A DNA stretch of 64,000 nt from Pseudomonas californiensis (GTDB lineage: Bacteria; Pseudomonadota; Gammaproteobacteria; Pseudomonadales; Pseudomonadaceae): the NCBI RefSeq assembly GCF_021147775.1, contig NZ_JAGTPK010000005.1, positions 124,001 through 188,000 of the forward strand, given 5' to 3'. Positions 36,722-47,264 of the stretch are shown here, one piece after another. The first letter of the stretch is position 1; the number at the start of each line of letters is the position of its first letter. Both the position numbers and the translations under genes were made by a program. The notes below the pieces were generated by a model. That model saw only the letters and a list, made by a program, of their open reading frames with translations, made no database searches and was not told where the DNA came from.

Positions 36722-37300
36722 TCAAGCCGGCCTGGGCGCGGGTTCCCAAAGAATTTCGGCAATCTGCTGCCTTCTGGCAATCAGACGCGCTGCGACGAAC
36801 AGAAGATCCGACAGCCTGTTGATGTAGGCCAGACCGACCCCTTCCAGTGGCTCGACGGCATTCAGATGCTGGCAGCGGCGCTCAGCGCTGCGAGCAAGGC
36901 TGCGGCACACGTGAGCTTGAGCGATCAGCATCGAGCCGCCGGGCAGGATGAAGTTTTCCAGCGGGCCCAGTTCCTCGTTCCACACGTCGATGGCCGCTTC
37001 CAGGCGCTCGACCTCGGTGCTGTTCAATGCCTTGTAGGTCGGCATTGCCAACTCGCCACCCAGGTCGAACAGCCGGTGCTGGCAGGGCGTCAGCACGTCG
37101 ATGACCTCGTTCAGCGCTGGAACATCCCGCGCAGCTTCGACAAGCCCCGCCAGTAACAGGCCCAGTTGACTGTTGAGCGTGTCGACTTCGCCAATGGCCT
37201 CGACCCGCGGATGATCCTTGGGCACCCGACGTCCATCGCCCAGCCCGGTTTCCCCGGCGTCTCCGGTGCGTGTGTAAATCTTCGATAAGCGAAAGCCCAT
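36722..37300 (-). CDS. PduO-type ATP:cob(I)alamin adenosyltransferase
   Basis: The 192-residue helical protein transfers the adenosyl group of ATP to cob(I)alamin to make coenzyme B12. The N-terminal ATP-binding motif KIYTRTGDAGETGLGDGRRVPKD is intact, as are EVDTLNSQLGLL and the CRSLARSAERR region. It is the last gene of the minus-strand group, 15 bp after the sensor kinase. I see no other B12 gene nearby. Confidence 0.92.
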   Translation of the reverse strand: MGFRLSKIYTRTGDAGETGLGDGRRVPKDHPRVEAIGEVDTLNSQLGLLLAGLVEAARDVPALNEVIDVLTPCQHRLFDLGGELAMPTYKALNSTEVERLEAAIDVWNEELGPLENFILPGGSMLIAQAHVCRSLARSAERRCQHLNAVEPLEGVGLAYINRLSDLLFVAARLIARRQQIAEILWEPAPRPA

Positions 37301-37315
37301 TGCGTTGGCTCCTGG

Positions 37316-39352
37316 TCAAGACTTCGAAATAACCTGTTGCTCCACGTTCATCTGATTGGCTACCAGTGGCAGACGTAGCGTGAAGCAGGTTCCCATACCG
37401 ATGGACGATTGCACCTCCATCTGGCCTTTGTGGTTGTTGGTAATGATGAAGTAAGACACCGACAGCCCGAGCCCGGTGCCCTGACCGATTTCCTTGGTGG
37501 TGAAGAACGGTTCGAAAGTGCGTTTTCGAACGCTTTCGGACATCCCGATTCCGTTGTCCTCGACGTGTATTTCTGCCCAGGGCGGGTTGAGCCGAGTGCG
37601 TAGCGTGATACGCCCTGGCTCGTCACCGTCGGGACGTTGATGAATGGCCTGTGCCGCGTTTTTCAGCAGATTGAGCAACACCTGCTCCAACTCGTTGGAA
37701 ATGCAGGGCACGGGGCCCAGTTCGGGATCGAACTGGCGAATGATGTGCTGGCCCTTGAAGTCAAAGCCAATAGTCAGGTCGAAGTCATTGCTGGCGATTT
37801 CGACCGCCTGATCGATAAGGGCGGGCAGGTCGCAGGAGGACAGCTGGCGGCTGCTCAAGCGGCTGAAGTTGAGCATGTGGCTGACGATTTTTGCAGCGCG
37901 CGCCCCGGCCTGTTGAATCCCGTCCAGTAGATGCGGCACTTCCCGGCTGGTCAGGTAGCGATTGACCACCGCCAGATCAATGCCGTCGGCTTCGGCCTGC
38001 TCAAGGTTTTTCGGCAACTCTGGCGAGAGGCGTCGTCGGATGTTCTGCACGTTGTGCAGTATCGCGCCCAAAGGGTTATTGATCTCATGCGCCATACCGG
38101 CAGCCAGACCGCCGACCGAGAGCATTTTTTCCGACTGCACCATCATTTCTTCCAGCGAAATACGCTGGGTTATGTCATCGATACGGATCACCACACCACG
38201 GCCTGCATCGCCGCTCAGCGGGTAAAAGGTCAGAGCATAGTGGCGGGGCTCTTCATTCTTGACCCACGTCACGCGCTCGATTTTGGTGACACCGTGGCGC
38301 TCGACGGTATGTTTGATCTGCGGCAGAAAGCTGCGCATTGGCTCGAACGCTATGAAAATCGGCTGGTTGAGTGCCTCATCCAGCGTCGTGCCGGACAAGG
38401 CAGTCGCCTCCTGATTCCACTGCGTCACGTACAGCTGTTCGTCCAGAGCAATCATCGCCGAAGGCATGGAGTCAATGATGCTGTTGAGGTAATTCTGAAA
38501 GCCGGTAAGTTTCTTTTCGATCTTGCTGCGCACCTGGACTTCAAGCTCCAGCTTGCGATTGGTGTGGCGGGTTTCCTCGGCAAGGCCCTGAGCCTGATCG
38601 TAAGCGTCCTGCGAGTCGTCGCGCGCCCGTTTCAATTGCTGCTCGCGGGCTTCGATGCGCGACAGCATGGTATTGAACGCCTCCGCAAGGCTGCCGATTT
38701 CATCCTCGTTGCCGGGCTCGGCGCGCAACGCGTAGTTTTCTTCGCGCGTAACCTGACGTGACAGCTCCTCAAGCTGGTAGATGGGTTCGGTGATCAGGCG
38801 CCGTATCTGGCGGGCCACGACCAGCCACAGCAGCACGCTGAACACCAGAATCCCGAGGCTTGCGGTCAACGTACCGGTATAGAAAGCGGCAGGCAGCTCA
38901 CTGCTCGCCACCAGCAGCAGATGCCCTGGCGGTTGGTCGTCTTTCGGGACGGTAATGACCTGCGTGCTGCGAAACTCGGTCAGGCGCCAGTTATCGACAT
39001 TTTTGTAGTCCCTGGGCAGCTCCAGAGGTTCGCCCTGCTGCATCTGCGCAAGCTGCTCGCCGTTATTGTCGTAAATGGCCGCAGCGCGCAGTGGGCCGTA
39101 ACTTTTCAGTTCGCGGAGCAGGGCGCGTGCATCGGTGGGCGAACTCAAGGCGCGTTCGTTGAGGTACGCACTGCTGATCAATCGGCCAATGGTCTGCAAG
39201 GCCTGTGGTGCCATGGCTTCCTGTGAGATGTAATAGGCAGCGCTGATGAAAGTCAGGTTGGCAACCAGCAGCACGGTGGTCATCAGAACCAGCAGGGCGG
39301 CCAGCAGTTTCTGGCCGACAGGCAGGTTTTCCAGGCGTTGGCGCAAAGGCAT
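37316..39352 (-). CDS. Membrane sensor histidine kinase, orphan
   Basis: The 678-residue kinase has TM1 (about 15-40), a periplasmic sensor (41-160), TM2 (161-181), HAMP (182-235), a coiled linker, a PAS domain (285-395), and a HisKA H-box with the phospho-acceptor His422 in MAHEINNPLGA. The ATPase lobe has NLLKNAAQAI, VEDNGIGMSE and GTGLGLSV. It resembles NtrB/AtoS-like kinases. No response regulator lies next to it. The start at 39352 avoids overlap with panE. In P. aeruginosa the gene in this position (PA4398, from memory) affects swarming and biofilm. Confidence 0.87.
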   Translation of the reverse strand: MPLRQRLENLPVGQKLLAALLVLMTTVLLVANLTFISAAYYISQEAMAPQALQTIGRLISSAYLNERALSSPTDARALLRELKSYGPLRAAAIYDNNGEQLAQMQQGEPLELPRDYKNVDNWRLTEFRSTQVITVPKDDQPPGHLLLVASSELPAAFYTGTLTASLGILVFSVLLWLVVARQIRRLITEPIYQLEELSRQVTREENYALRAEPGNEDEIGSLAEAFNTMLSRIEAREQQLKRARDDSQDAYDQAQGLAEETRHTNRKLELEVQVRSKIEKKLTGFQNYLNSIIDSMPSAMIALDEQLYVTQWNQEATALSGTTLDEALNQPIFIAFEPMRSFLPQIKHTVERHGVTKIERVTWVKNEEPRHYALTFYPLSGDAGRGVVIRIDDITQRISLEEMMVQSEKMLSVGGLAAGMAHEINNPLGAILHNVQNIRRRLSPELPKNLEQAEADGIDLAVVNRYLTSREVPHLLDGIQQAGARAAKIVSHMLNFSRLSSRQLSSCDLPALIDQAVEIASNDFDLTIGFDFKGQHIIRQFDPELGPVPCISNELEQVLLNLLKNAAQAIHQRPDGDEPGRITLRTRLNPPWAEIHVEDNGIGMSESVRKRTFEPFFTTKEIGQGTGLGLSVSYFIITNNHKGQMEVQSSIGMGTCFTLRLPLVANQMNVEQQVISKS

Positions 39353-39396
39353 GGGGCGAATCGCATTGGCATGTGGAAAGCGCAGGGTAGCGCGGG

Positions 39397-40383
<987 letters not shown>

Positions 40384-40410
40384 TCACAGTGAACGCAGGA
40401 AAAGTCTCGT

Positions 40411-40416
40411 TATAAT
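40411..40416 (+). promoter_or_regulatory. Candidate -10 box for yajQ
   Basis: A perfect TATAAT lies 75 bp before the yajQ start in the panE-yajQ divergent gap. The -35 region is weak (GTGAAC at 40389-40394, 16 bp away). Confidence 0.45.
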
Positions 40417-40491
40417 GAGCGTTCTTTCATACCGTCAAGTCATGCGCGCCATTGCAGTCCAGTGCGCGCCGTTTAACTGGAGAAAACATAC

Positions 40492-40971
40492 ATGCCCTCG
40501 TTCGACGTAGTGTCCGAATTGGATAAACACGAAGTCACGAATGCCGTCGACAATGCCATCAAAGAGCTGGATCGCCGCTACGACCTGAAAGGCAAGGGCA
40601 CGTTCGAGTTCAAGGAACTGACCGTCACCCTGACCGCCGAAGCCGAGTTTCAGCTGGAAGCGATGATCGAGATCCTCAAGCTGGCTCTGGTCAAGCGCAA
40701 GATCGACGTGAAATGCCTTGAGGTCAAGGATGCGTACGCTTCCGGCAAGCTGATGAAGCAAGAGGCTGTGCTGCGCGAAGGCATCGACAAGGAGCTGGCG
40801 AAGAAAATCGTTGCTCACATCAAGGATGCCAAGCTCAAGGTTCAGGCCGCCATTCAGGGCGAGCAGGTTCGTGTCACGGGCAAGAAACGTGATGACCTGC
40901 AAGATGCCATCGCTGCGCTGCGCGCCTACGATTCGGGCATGCCGCTGCAATTCAACAACTTCCGTGACTGA
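40492..40971 (+). CDS. yajQ: YajQ family nucleotide-binding protein
   Basis: The 159-residue protein of the UPF0234 family has two ferredoxin-like domains. Homologues bind c-di-GMP, and in Xanthomonas and some pseudomonads they act with transcription factors to control virulence genes. It begins [22 protein letters not shown], the family signature, and ends [15 protein letters not shown]. The ATG at 40492 follows GGAGAA. Single gene upstream of mscS. Confidence 0.94.
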   Translation: MPSFDVVSELDKHEVTNAVDNAIKELDRRYDLKGKGTFEFKELTVTLTAEAEFQLEAMIEILKLALVKRKIDVKCLEVKDAYASGKLMKQEAVLREGIDKELAKKIVAHIKDAKLKVQAAIQGEQVRVTGKKRDDLQDAIAALRAYDSGMPLQFNNFRD

Positions 40972-41091
40972 TTGTTCGCACTGAATGCCTGACACCCGGG
41001 TTGTCTGGTTGGTGCGAATTGTATTGAGCTCTGAGCCCGCGGCGTTTTGCCGTTCGCTCGGCGCCTGTGTGTGACGGATAAGGAGCTAACG

Positions 41092-41922
41092 ATGGATTTG
41101 AATGCAGAGGTCGGTCACCTGTGGCAAGCGTCACAGGCATGGATTCCGATGATCATGCAGTACAGCGGTCGTCTGGTGCTGGCACTGGTCACGCTGTGCG
41201 TCGGCTGGTGGCTGATCAACAAGCTGACCGGCAAACTGGGCGCCTTGCTGGCGTTGCGGCATGCCGATCAAGCCTTGCAGGGTTTCGTCAGCAACCTGGC
41301 GAACATCATTTTGAAGATTCTGCTGGTGGTCAGCGTCGCGTCGATGATTGGCGTGGAGACCACCTCGTTCGTGGCTGCGATTGGTGCAGCCGGCCTGGCG
41401 ATTGGTCTGGCGTTGCAGGGCAGTCTGGCGAACTTCGCCGGCGGAGTGCTGATTTTGCTGTTTCGTCCCTTCCGCATCGGCGACTGGATCGAAGCGCAAG
41501 GTGTGTCGGGCACCGTCGACAGCATCCAGATATTCCACACAGTGCTGCGTACCGGCGACAACCGTACGGTCATCATGCCCAACGGCAATCTGTCCAACGG
41601 CATCATCACCAACACCAATCGTCAGCCGACACGCAAGATCGTGTTTGATATTGGCGTCAGCCACGATGCGGATCTGCGCAAAGCCTTGCAGGTTCTGCTG
41701 GACATGGCCGATGACCCGCGTGTGCTTGCGGACCCGGCCCCGCAGGCCGTGGTGGCAGCGCTGGGCGAGAACGCGATCACCTTGTCGCTGCGGGTCTGGA
41801 CCAAGACTGGCGATCTGGGCGACGTGACCTCGCGCTTCAACATCGAAGCACGCGATCGTCTGAAAGAGGCGGGTATCGAAATCCCGGCTCCGCAACGCAC
41901 AATGCGGGTCGTCCAGGAGTAG
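41092..41922 (+). CDS. mscS: Small-conductance mechanosensitive channel, MscS type
   Basis: The 276-residue channel has three membrane spans (about 20-40, 58-80, 85-115). The third has the Gly/Ala-rich pore helix AAIGAAGLAIGLALQGSLANFAGG seen in MscS. The beta domain follows (RPFRIGDWIEAQGVSGTVDSI), then the cytoplasmic vestibule. It should open under membrane tension and release solutes on osmotic downshock. The start at 41092 follows AAGGAG. A longer frame from 41047 is unlikely. Confidence 0.94.
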   Translation: MDLNAEVGHLWQASQAWIPMIMQYSGRLVLALVTLCVGWWLINKLTGKLGALLALRHADQALQGFVSNLANIILKILLVVSVASMIGVETTSFVAAIGAAGLAIGLALQGSLANFAGGVLILLFRPFRIGDWIEAQGVSGTVDSIQIFHTVLRTGDNRTVIMPNGNLSNGIITNTNRQPTRKIVFDIGVSHDADLRKALQVLLDMADDPRVLADPAPQAVVAALGENAITLSLRVWTKTGDLGDVTSRFNIEARDRLKEAGIEIPAPQRTMRVVQE

Positions 41923-41951
41923 GTTGGCGTAGGCTTCTGAAACCGCAAATG

Positions 41952-41986
41952 AAAAAGCCCTGATTCGCGAGAGTCAGGGCTTTTTT
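41952..41986. terminator. Bidirectional terminator after mscS
   Basis: AAAAAGCCCTGA (41952-41963) pairs with TCAGGGCTTTTT (41974-41985), with a loop of 10 nt. The A and T runs on the two sides let it serve both mscS and the minus-strand gene that ends at 42001. Confidence 0.92.
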
Positions 41987-42000
41987 GCTTAGCAGCCGTA

Positions 42001-42303
42001 TTACATCCGGGCCAGCGCTACAACAATGCCGATCACTGCGGCGACAGCACCCAGCACATTCAGGAAAAACCCGACGCGCAGCGCTTGGGAGAGCTTCCAG
42101 GGCTTGAAGCAGAACGCATAGATGATCAGGAAAATGATCGCGAAAATTTCAAGCTGACCGAGCAGCACGACGGCACTGCCGATCGTCATCGGCGATGCTG
42201 CACTGGAAGCGAGAAACGCGATAGCGGTCCAGACAACGGGGAGCCAGACGCCCAGGCCGATCAGGGCAAGCAGAAGGTACTGGTTAAACGTGGTCTTTTT
42301 TAC
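42001..42303 (-). CDS. Small membrane protein of unknown function
   Basis: I do not recognise this 100-residue protein. It has three hydrophobic spans: QYLLLALIGLGVWLPVVW, a central GQLEIFAIIFLIIYAFCF and FFLNVLGAVAAVIGIVVAL. I place the start at the GTG at 42303, 9 nt after AAGGAAAGGAA. A TTG at 42312 is possible. The ORF could extend to 42417, but that part is Arg-rich and overlaps ampG. It lies just downstream of ampG on the same strand. Confidence 0.6.
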   Translation of the reverse strand, partial: VKKTTFNQYLLLALIGLGVWLPVVWTAIAFLASSAASPMTIGSAVVLLGQLEIFAIIFLIIYAFCFKPWKLSQALRVGFFLNVLGAVAAVIGIVVALARM

Positions 42304-42376
42304 GGTGTTCAATTCCTTTCCTTTTAGCAAAGTGAGGGTGCAGCCCGAGATTTTACGCCTCAGGCGTCGGTCATTA

Positions 42377-43927
42377 TCAGGGCTTCTCGATCGTCGGGCT
42401 CTCCGCCGATTCTGCAATGTCGGCAGTCCGTATCTCCCTGCTCCACTGCAGAATGATCATGATCAGCGTCGGCACCCCGAGCAGCGCAGTAATGAGGAAG
42501 AAGTTGTGGTAGCCGAATTTTTCGACCATCACCCCTGAGTAACCACCAATCAGGCGCGGCAGCAGCAGCATGATCGAGCTGAGCAGGGCGTATTGGGTGG
42601 CTGAGAATTTAAGGTTGGTCAGGCTCGACAGATAGGCAACAAATGCCGAGGTCGCCAGCCCGGAACTGAGATTGTCCAGCGATATGGTCAGGATCAGCAT
42701 CCGGATGTTCGGTCCCATGTCCGCCAGCAACAGGAACAGGATGTTGGTCGAGGCCGACGCCAGACCACCAATGAACAGAATCGGCATGATGCCGAAGCGC
42801 ACAATCAACAAGCCGCCGGCGCCCGCACCCAGCAGGGTCATGATCAGGCCGAATATCTTGCTGACACTGGCGATCTGATCCTTGGTGAAGCCCTGATCGA
42901 TGTAAAAGACGTTAGCCATCACGCCCATCACGGTGTCCGACATCCGGTAGGTCGCAATCAGGCCGAGCAGCAGCAAAGCCTGCCAGCGATAACGCATGAT
43001 GAAGTCGTTGATGGGTGTCAGCACGGGCGCCAGGCCGCGGCGACCCATGGACGACAGGCAGGCGACGGTCAGCACGGTGTACAGGATCGCGCGCAGAAAC
43101 GCCCGGTCTTCCAGCAGCAGATCCATCCAGCTGGTGCCCTCGAACAGCACGCTGGCGAAGTCGGTGTTATAGAGCTGGGTGAACATCGCCGGAACGGACA
43201 CCAGAAGCACGATCAGGACGAACACCGAAGCCAGTTGATGCGTGAAGCCATAACGCGCGGCCGACAACTGGGTGCGCAGCGGCACAGGCGGTTCGCGCAT
43301 GACCAGGGTGGTGACCAGCGCTGGCAGCATCAGTAGGCCGAACAATACGTAGGTGCCGGTCCAGGCAGAGTGTTTATAGGCGAAGCCGGTCGAGCCGAAG
43401 CCTTCCGCGAAATACAGCGCACCCGCGGTCGCCAGCAAAGCGGCCACGCGGTAGCCGGACATATAGCTGGCTGCCAGCGCGGCCTGCTGCGTGTCCTGGG
43501 CGATTTCCAGGCGGTAGGCATCAATAGCGATGTCCTGGGTCGCCGACGAAAAGGCCACGACCACAGCAATCGCAATCAACCATGAGAGATGCTGCTGCGG
43601 ATCGCAGAAACCCATGCCGATCAGGCCGAGTATCACCAGGGTCTGCGACAGCACCAGCCAGGAGCGTCGACGGCCCAGCTTTCCGAGCAGCGGCAGACGC
43701 CACTGGTCGAGTAGCGGGGACCACACCCACTTGAACGCGTAGGCAAGACCGATGAGGCTCGCGTAACCAATGGTTTCGCGCGCAACACCTGCTTCGCGCA
43801 ACCAGACGGATAACGTTGAGAAGACCAGCATGTAAGGCATGCCCGCAGCGAATCCGAGCAGCAGTAACACTAATGTCGATGGGCTGGCATATGCGGCGAG
43901 CGCGGCGCGCCAGGTTTTACGGGGCAT
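42377..43927 (-). CDS. ampG: Muropeptide permease AmpG
   Basis: The 516-residue MFS transporter should import GlcNAc-anhydroMurNAc peptides from cell wall turnover, feeding recycling and AmpC beta-lactamase induction. It starts WRAALAAYASPSTLVLLLLGFAAGMPYMLV, and the ATQDIAIDAYRLE loop is the AmpG family signature. About 12-14 spans are visible. The gene position between yajQ/mscS and the groE region matches PA4393 (ampG) of P. aeruginosa as I recall. The unknown small membrane gene follows on the same strand. Confidence 0.92.
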   Translation of the reverse strand: MPRKTWRAALAAYASPSTLVLLLLGFAAGMPYMLVFSTLSVWLREAGVARETIGYASLIGLAYAFKWVWSPLLDQWRLPLLGKLGRRRSWLVLSQTLVILGLIGMGFCDPQQHLSWLIAIAVVVAFSSATQDIAIDAYRLEIAQDTQQAALAASYMSGYRVAALLATAGALYFAEGFGSTGFAYKHSAWTGTYVLFGLLMLPALVTTLVMREPPVPLRTQLSAARYGFTHQLASVFVLIVLLVSVPAMFTQLYNTDFASVLFEGTSWMDLLLEDRAFLRAILYTVLTVACLSSMGRRGLAPVLTPINDFIMRYRWQALLLLGLIATYRMSDTVMGVMANVFYIDQGFTKDQIASVSKIFGLIMTLLGAGAGGLLIVRFGIMPILFIGGLASASTNILFLLLADMGPNIRMLILTISLDNLSSGLATSAFVAYLSSLTNLKFSATQYALLSSIMLLLPRLIGGYSGVMVEKFGYHNFFLITALLGVPTLIMIILQWSREIRTADIAESAESPTIEKP

Positions 43928-43981
43928 GGGCTGGAGTCTGCCTCAGGTTACGAAAACAAAGGCCGCACTCTAACCGCTCAG

Positions 43982-44338
43982 CTATATAGGGCGCCAGCCA
44001 TGGCGCTGCATATCCACACGATTGTTAATAATGAAAACGCCTTCTGCGCGCAAACGGGCACGCTGCTCATCGCCTGAAAGGCTGCCCTGCGCCAGACTGA
44101 TCCTGCCGCCTGCGCCCAGCACACGGTGCCAGGGCAGTGTCGAACCCTCCGGCAGTTGACTCAGCGTGCGGCCCACCCAGCGCGCCGCCCTGCCGAGTCC
44201 TGCCAGCTCTGCCAACTGTCCATAGCTGACGACATGACCCTCAGGCACCTGTGCAAGCGTCAGGTACAGCGCTGTGCGCCGTGCGTCGGCAGCTGACAGG
44301 CCTGTGGGGTCGTTTTGCTTCGAAACCGGGTAGATCAC
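43982..44338 (-). CDS. Alkyltransferase-like protein (ATL), MGMT family
   Basis: The 118-residue protein has the DNA-binding domain of O6-alkylguanine-DNA alkyltransferases: VPEGHVVSYGQLAELAGLGRAARWVGRTL. The active-site PCHRV is replaced by PWHRV, so it cannot accept alkyl groups. ATL proteins with Trp at this place bind O6-alkylguanine tightly and flag it for nucleotide excision repair. The start appears to be GTG at 44338. Located upstream of ampG on the same strand, after a 54-bp gap. Confidence 0.88.
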   Translation of the reverse strand: MIYPVSKQNDPTGLSAADARRTALYLTLAQVPEGHVVSYGQLAELAGLGRAARWVGRTLSQLPEGSTLPWHRVLGAGGRISLAQGSLSGDEQRARLRAEGVFIINNRVDMQRHGWRPI

Positions 44339-44495
44339 ATATTAATCCTGTATAAAACGCTACTGATTGTCGTTCTCTGGAACTACAGATGAATCTTATT
44401 GTCTGTGATAGCTGTTCCTGGCGGTCAGCCGATTGCCTTGACGTTATCCAGCAGGATGATGCCCGTTTCCGCCCTACAGAGCCTAATCATCGCTT

Positions 44496-45503
44496 ATGTT
44501 GTCCAGAACCCTTCTGTGCCTTGCAGTCTCCGTTGCTTCCACTCCGCTGTTTGCCGACACCGTCTGGCTTAAAAACGGCGATCGCCTGACCGGGACAATC
44601 AAAGTCTTCGATGGCGGCAAACTGTTGCTCCAGACCGCTTACGGGGGGGCTATTCCAATTGACTGGAAACAGGTCAAGACCCTGGAGAGCGATCAGCCGC
44701 TTTTGGTCAAGCAAGACGAGCACAGTGGCGAAGTCAGCAAATCGCTCAAGGCCTCCGACGACGGCAAGGTCGTACTGGCCAATGGCGAAGCGCCGAAAAC
44801 GGTCGAGCTGGCGAGCATTCAACAGATCATCAAGCCCAAGCCGATCATCACTGATCTGGTCTGGAAAGGTAATATCGATGCCGCGCTGGACTTTCAGCAA
44901 GCAGAAAACGACACCGATGATTACAACATTGCCTTCAAGACGTCCGCACGCCACGGACAATGGCGTCATAACGCCAAAGGTGATTACAACCGCGAGACCA
45001 CTGACGACGTAGTCGGCACCGACAACTGGAGCGCCGAGTACTCGCTGGACCGATTCCTTACAGAAAAATTCTTCTGGGATGCGCGCGTCACCTACAAGCG
45101 CGACAAGATCGAAGACCTGTCTCGCCAGCGTGTCGTCGGTACCGGTCCTGGTTATCAGTTCTGGGATGACGAATTGGGCGCATTCAAGGTGGGCGGGTTG
45201 CTCAACCGTACCGATTTCGAATTCGTCAACGGCGAGAAGGAAAACTTCTACTCGGTCGCAGGCACCTGGGACTACACCCGCTACCTGATCGGCAAAAAAG
45301 TCGAGTTCTTCAGTAACGGCGAGCTGGGCAAGCCGTTGAGCGGCGTGGCTGATTACTCGATGGATGTCGAAGCAGGCCTGCGCTACAAGGTGACAGATTG
45401 GGCATCGCTTAATCTCAAGGCCGAGAAGAACGTCATCAGTGGCTCTGACAACGGCGACATCGACAAGACCCGCTACACCGCTGGCTTCGGCGTGACCTGG
45501 TAA
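44496..45503 (+). CDS. DUF481 outer-membrane beta-barrel protein
   Basis: The 335-residue precursor has a signal peptide ending PLFA-D (about residue 20). A small N-terminal domain (about 21-110) with DTVWLKNGDRLTGTIKVFDGG follows, then a DUF481 region (about 120-335) of alternating amphipathic strands ending in aromatic W (GFGVTW), as outer-membrane barrels do. Function of the family is not established. Single gene. The region 44341-44495 upstream has no other feature I can support. Confidence 0.82.
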   Translation: MLSRTLLCLAVSVASTPLFADTVWLKNGDRLTGTIKVFDGGKLLLQTAYGGAIPIDWKQVKTLESDQPLLVKQDEHSGEVSKSLKASDDGKVVLANGEAPKTVELASIQQIIKPKPIITDLVWKGNIDAALDFQQAENDTDDYNIAFKTSARHGQWRHNAKGDYNRETTDDVVGTDNWSAEYSLDRFLTEKFFWDARVTYKRDKIEDLSRQRVVGTGPGYQFWDDELGAFKVGGLLNRTDFEFVNGEKENFYSVAGTWDYTRYLIGKKVEFFSNGELGKPLSGVADYSMDVEAGLRYKVTDWASLNLKAEKNVISGSDNGDIDKTRYTAGFGVTW

Positions 45504-45570
45504 GTGGCTGGCGAGCGATCTGTCGCATGACATGCATGCAAGGCAGATCGCTTGCCAACCGCTGCTGTGA

Positions 45571-46329
45571 CTAGATCCTCATTGCGCCGTCCAGCTCCAG
45601 AATACGTCCACTGAAATAATCGTTTTCCAGAATGTAGGCCACCGAATGAGCAATCTCGTTCGGTTTGCCCATGCGTTTGAGCGGTATGGCGGAGGTCATC
45701 TTTTCCAGCGCCTCGGGCTTCATGCTGCCGGTCATCTCGGTTTCAATAAAGCCGGGCGCTACGCCCGCAACCCGAATCCCGTAACGCGCCAACTCTCGGG
45801 CCCAGGTCACCGTGGCGGCTGCAACGCCTGCCTTTGCCGCCGAATAGTTAGTTTGTCCGATATTGCCGGCTCGTGAGATCGACGAGATGTTGATGATCGC
45901 GCCTTGGGTCTTCTGCTCGATCATTTTCGCCGCCACCTCGCGCGTGCACAGAAACACGCCGGTCAGGTTGACGTCGATTACGGACTGCCACTGGGCCAGG
46001 CTCAGCTTGGTCATCACGCCGTCCTTGACCTTGACCAGCAGCCCGTCGCGCAAGATGCCTGCGTTATTGACCAAGCCATGGATCGCGCCGAAGTCGTCGG
46101 CTATTTTATTGACCGTATCAACGACCTGCTCTTCATTGGCGACGTTGCACAGATAGGCGCAGGCTTCGACGCCCAACGCCTTGCAGGCAGTTACCGCCTG
46201 ATCGAGCTTCTCCTGGTTAAGGTCAACCAGCGCCAGATTTGCCCCTTTGCCCGCCAGGTATTCGGCCATTGCCAGCCCCAGGCCTTGGCATCCGCCCGTA
46301 ATTATTATTAGCTTGTCTTTCAATTCCAT
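45571..46329 (-). CDS. Short-chain dehydrogenase/reductase (FabG-like)
   Basis: The 252-residue classical SDR has the NAD(P) loop [23 protein letters not shown] ([10 protein letters not shown]), the catalytic Ser (ISSISRAG) and YxxxK (YSAAK). It ends in MRI. The substrate is unknown; the family resembles 3-oxoacyl-ACP reductases. The start at 46329 ([13 protein letters not shown]) is chosen, because the extension to 46392 lacks similarity. It is divergent from the HugZ-like gene. Confidence 0.9.
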   Translation of the reverse strand: MELKDKLIIITGGCQGLGLAMAEYLAGKGANLALVDLNQEKLDQAVTACKALGVEACAYLCNVANEEQVVDTVNKIADDFGAIHGLVNNAGILRDGLLVKVKDGVMTKLSLAQWQSVIDVNLTGVFLCTREVAAKMIEQKTQGAIINISSISRAGNIGQTNYSAAKAGVAAATVTWARELARYGIRVAGVAPGFIETEMTGSMKPEALEKMTSAIPLKRMGKPNEIAHSVAYILENDYFSGRILELDGAMRI

Positions 46330-46465
46330 GTGCGTGCCCAATCTGCTGATTGTGTTCATGGCGTCACTGCTTGATGCGAGTGCTCGTGCCATGGCCAGAG
46401 CACGTTATATTCTGTTTCCGCGCGTTCGTCTTCCACTCGACGAAAACGATAGAGGGAGTCATACA

Positions 46466-47197
46466 ATGAGCGCGAAAGCCTCCAGAGATGCGCGTCATCT
46501 GCTACTCAAAGAGTACCGGGCTGTCCTGTCTACCCATTCCAGATCCATGCCCGGTTTCCCGTTCGGTTCGTCGGTGCCTTACTGTCTGGATGATCTGGGC
46601 CGTCCGTTGATCCTGATCAGTCGCATTGCTCAGCACACGCATAACCTCACCCTCGACCCTAAATGTTCACTGCTGGTGGGTGAGCGCGGTGCCGAAGATG
46701 TCCAGGCCGTTGGCCGGGTTACGGTGCTGGCGAATGCCGAAAAGCTGACTGATCCCCAGTCTGTCGAGGCTGCGGCCCTGCGGTATTACCGTTTTTTCCC
46801 GGAGTCGCAAAGCTATCACTCTGCCCATGATTTCGATTTCTGGGTGCTGGTGCCCGTGCGTTATCGCTACATCGGCGGTTTCGGTGCCATTCACTGGTTT
46901 GATGAAATAGCCTTGCCCAATCCGTTCGCTGGCGCCGCTGAAACGCGCATGGTCGAGCACATGAACGATGACCACGCCAAAGCCATTGCTCACTACGTTG
47001 AGTTGTCGGGCCTGCCTCGGACCGAGCCTGCTCGACTGGTGGGGCTGGACAGCGAAGGTCTGCACCTGCGGATCGCCAACAGCTTGCATTGGCTGGCGTT
47101 TTCCGAGCCTTGTAATACACCGACACACGTTCGCGAGGCCTTGGTTCAACTGGCTCACGCGCAAAAATGGCCCGAGGACAGCGTTCAGACAGCTTGA
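46466..47197 (+). CDS. HugZ-like heme utilisation / split-barrel flavin-fold protein
   Basis: The 243-residue protein has an N-terminal pyridoxamine-5'-phosphate-oxidase-like split barrel (about 10-150) and a C-terminal DUF2470 domain (about 160-240, MVEHMNDDHAKAIAHYV). This layout is that of HugZ/HutZ heme-degrading or heme-binding proteins. Heme activity here is inferred only. The ATG at 46466 follows GAGGGAG. A much longer in-frame ORF back to 46247 is not credible. Confidence 0.82.
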   Translation: MSAKASRDARHLLLKEYRAVLSTHSRSMPGFPFGSSVPYCLDDLGRPLILISRIAQHTHNLTLDPKCSLLVGERGAEDVQAVGRVTVLANAEKLTDPQSVEAAALRYYRFFPESQSYHSAHDFDFWVLVPVRYRYIGGFGAIHWFDEIALPNPFAGAAETRMVEHMNDDHAKAIAHYVELSGLPRTEPARLVGLDSEGLHLRIANSLHWLAFSEPCNTPTHVREALVQLAHAQKWPEDSVQTA

Positions 47198-47264
47198 ATT
47201 AACGACTTTCTGACATCACATAAGGTCTACTTGGAAGGCACCCTTCCCTTGAGGAACTGATTTG

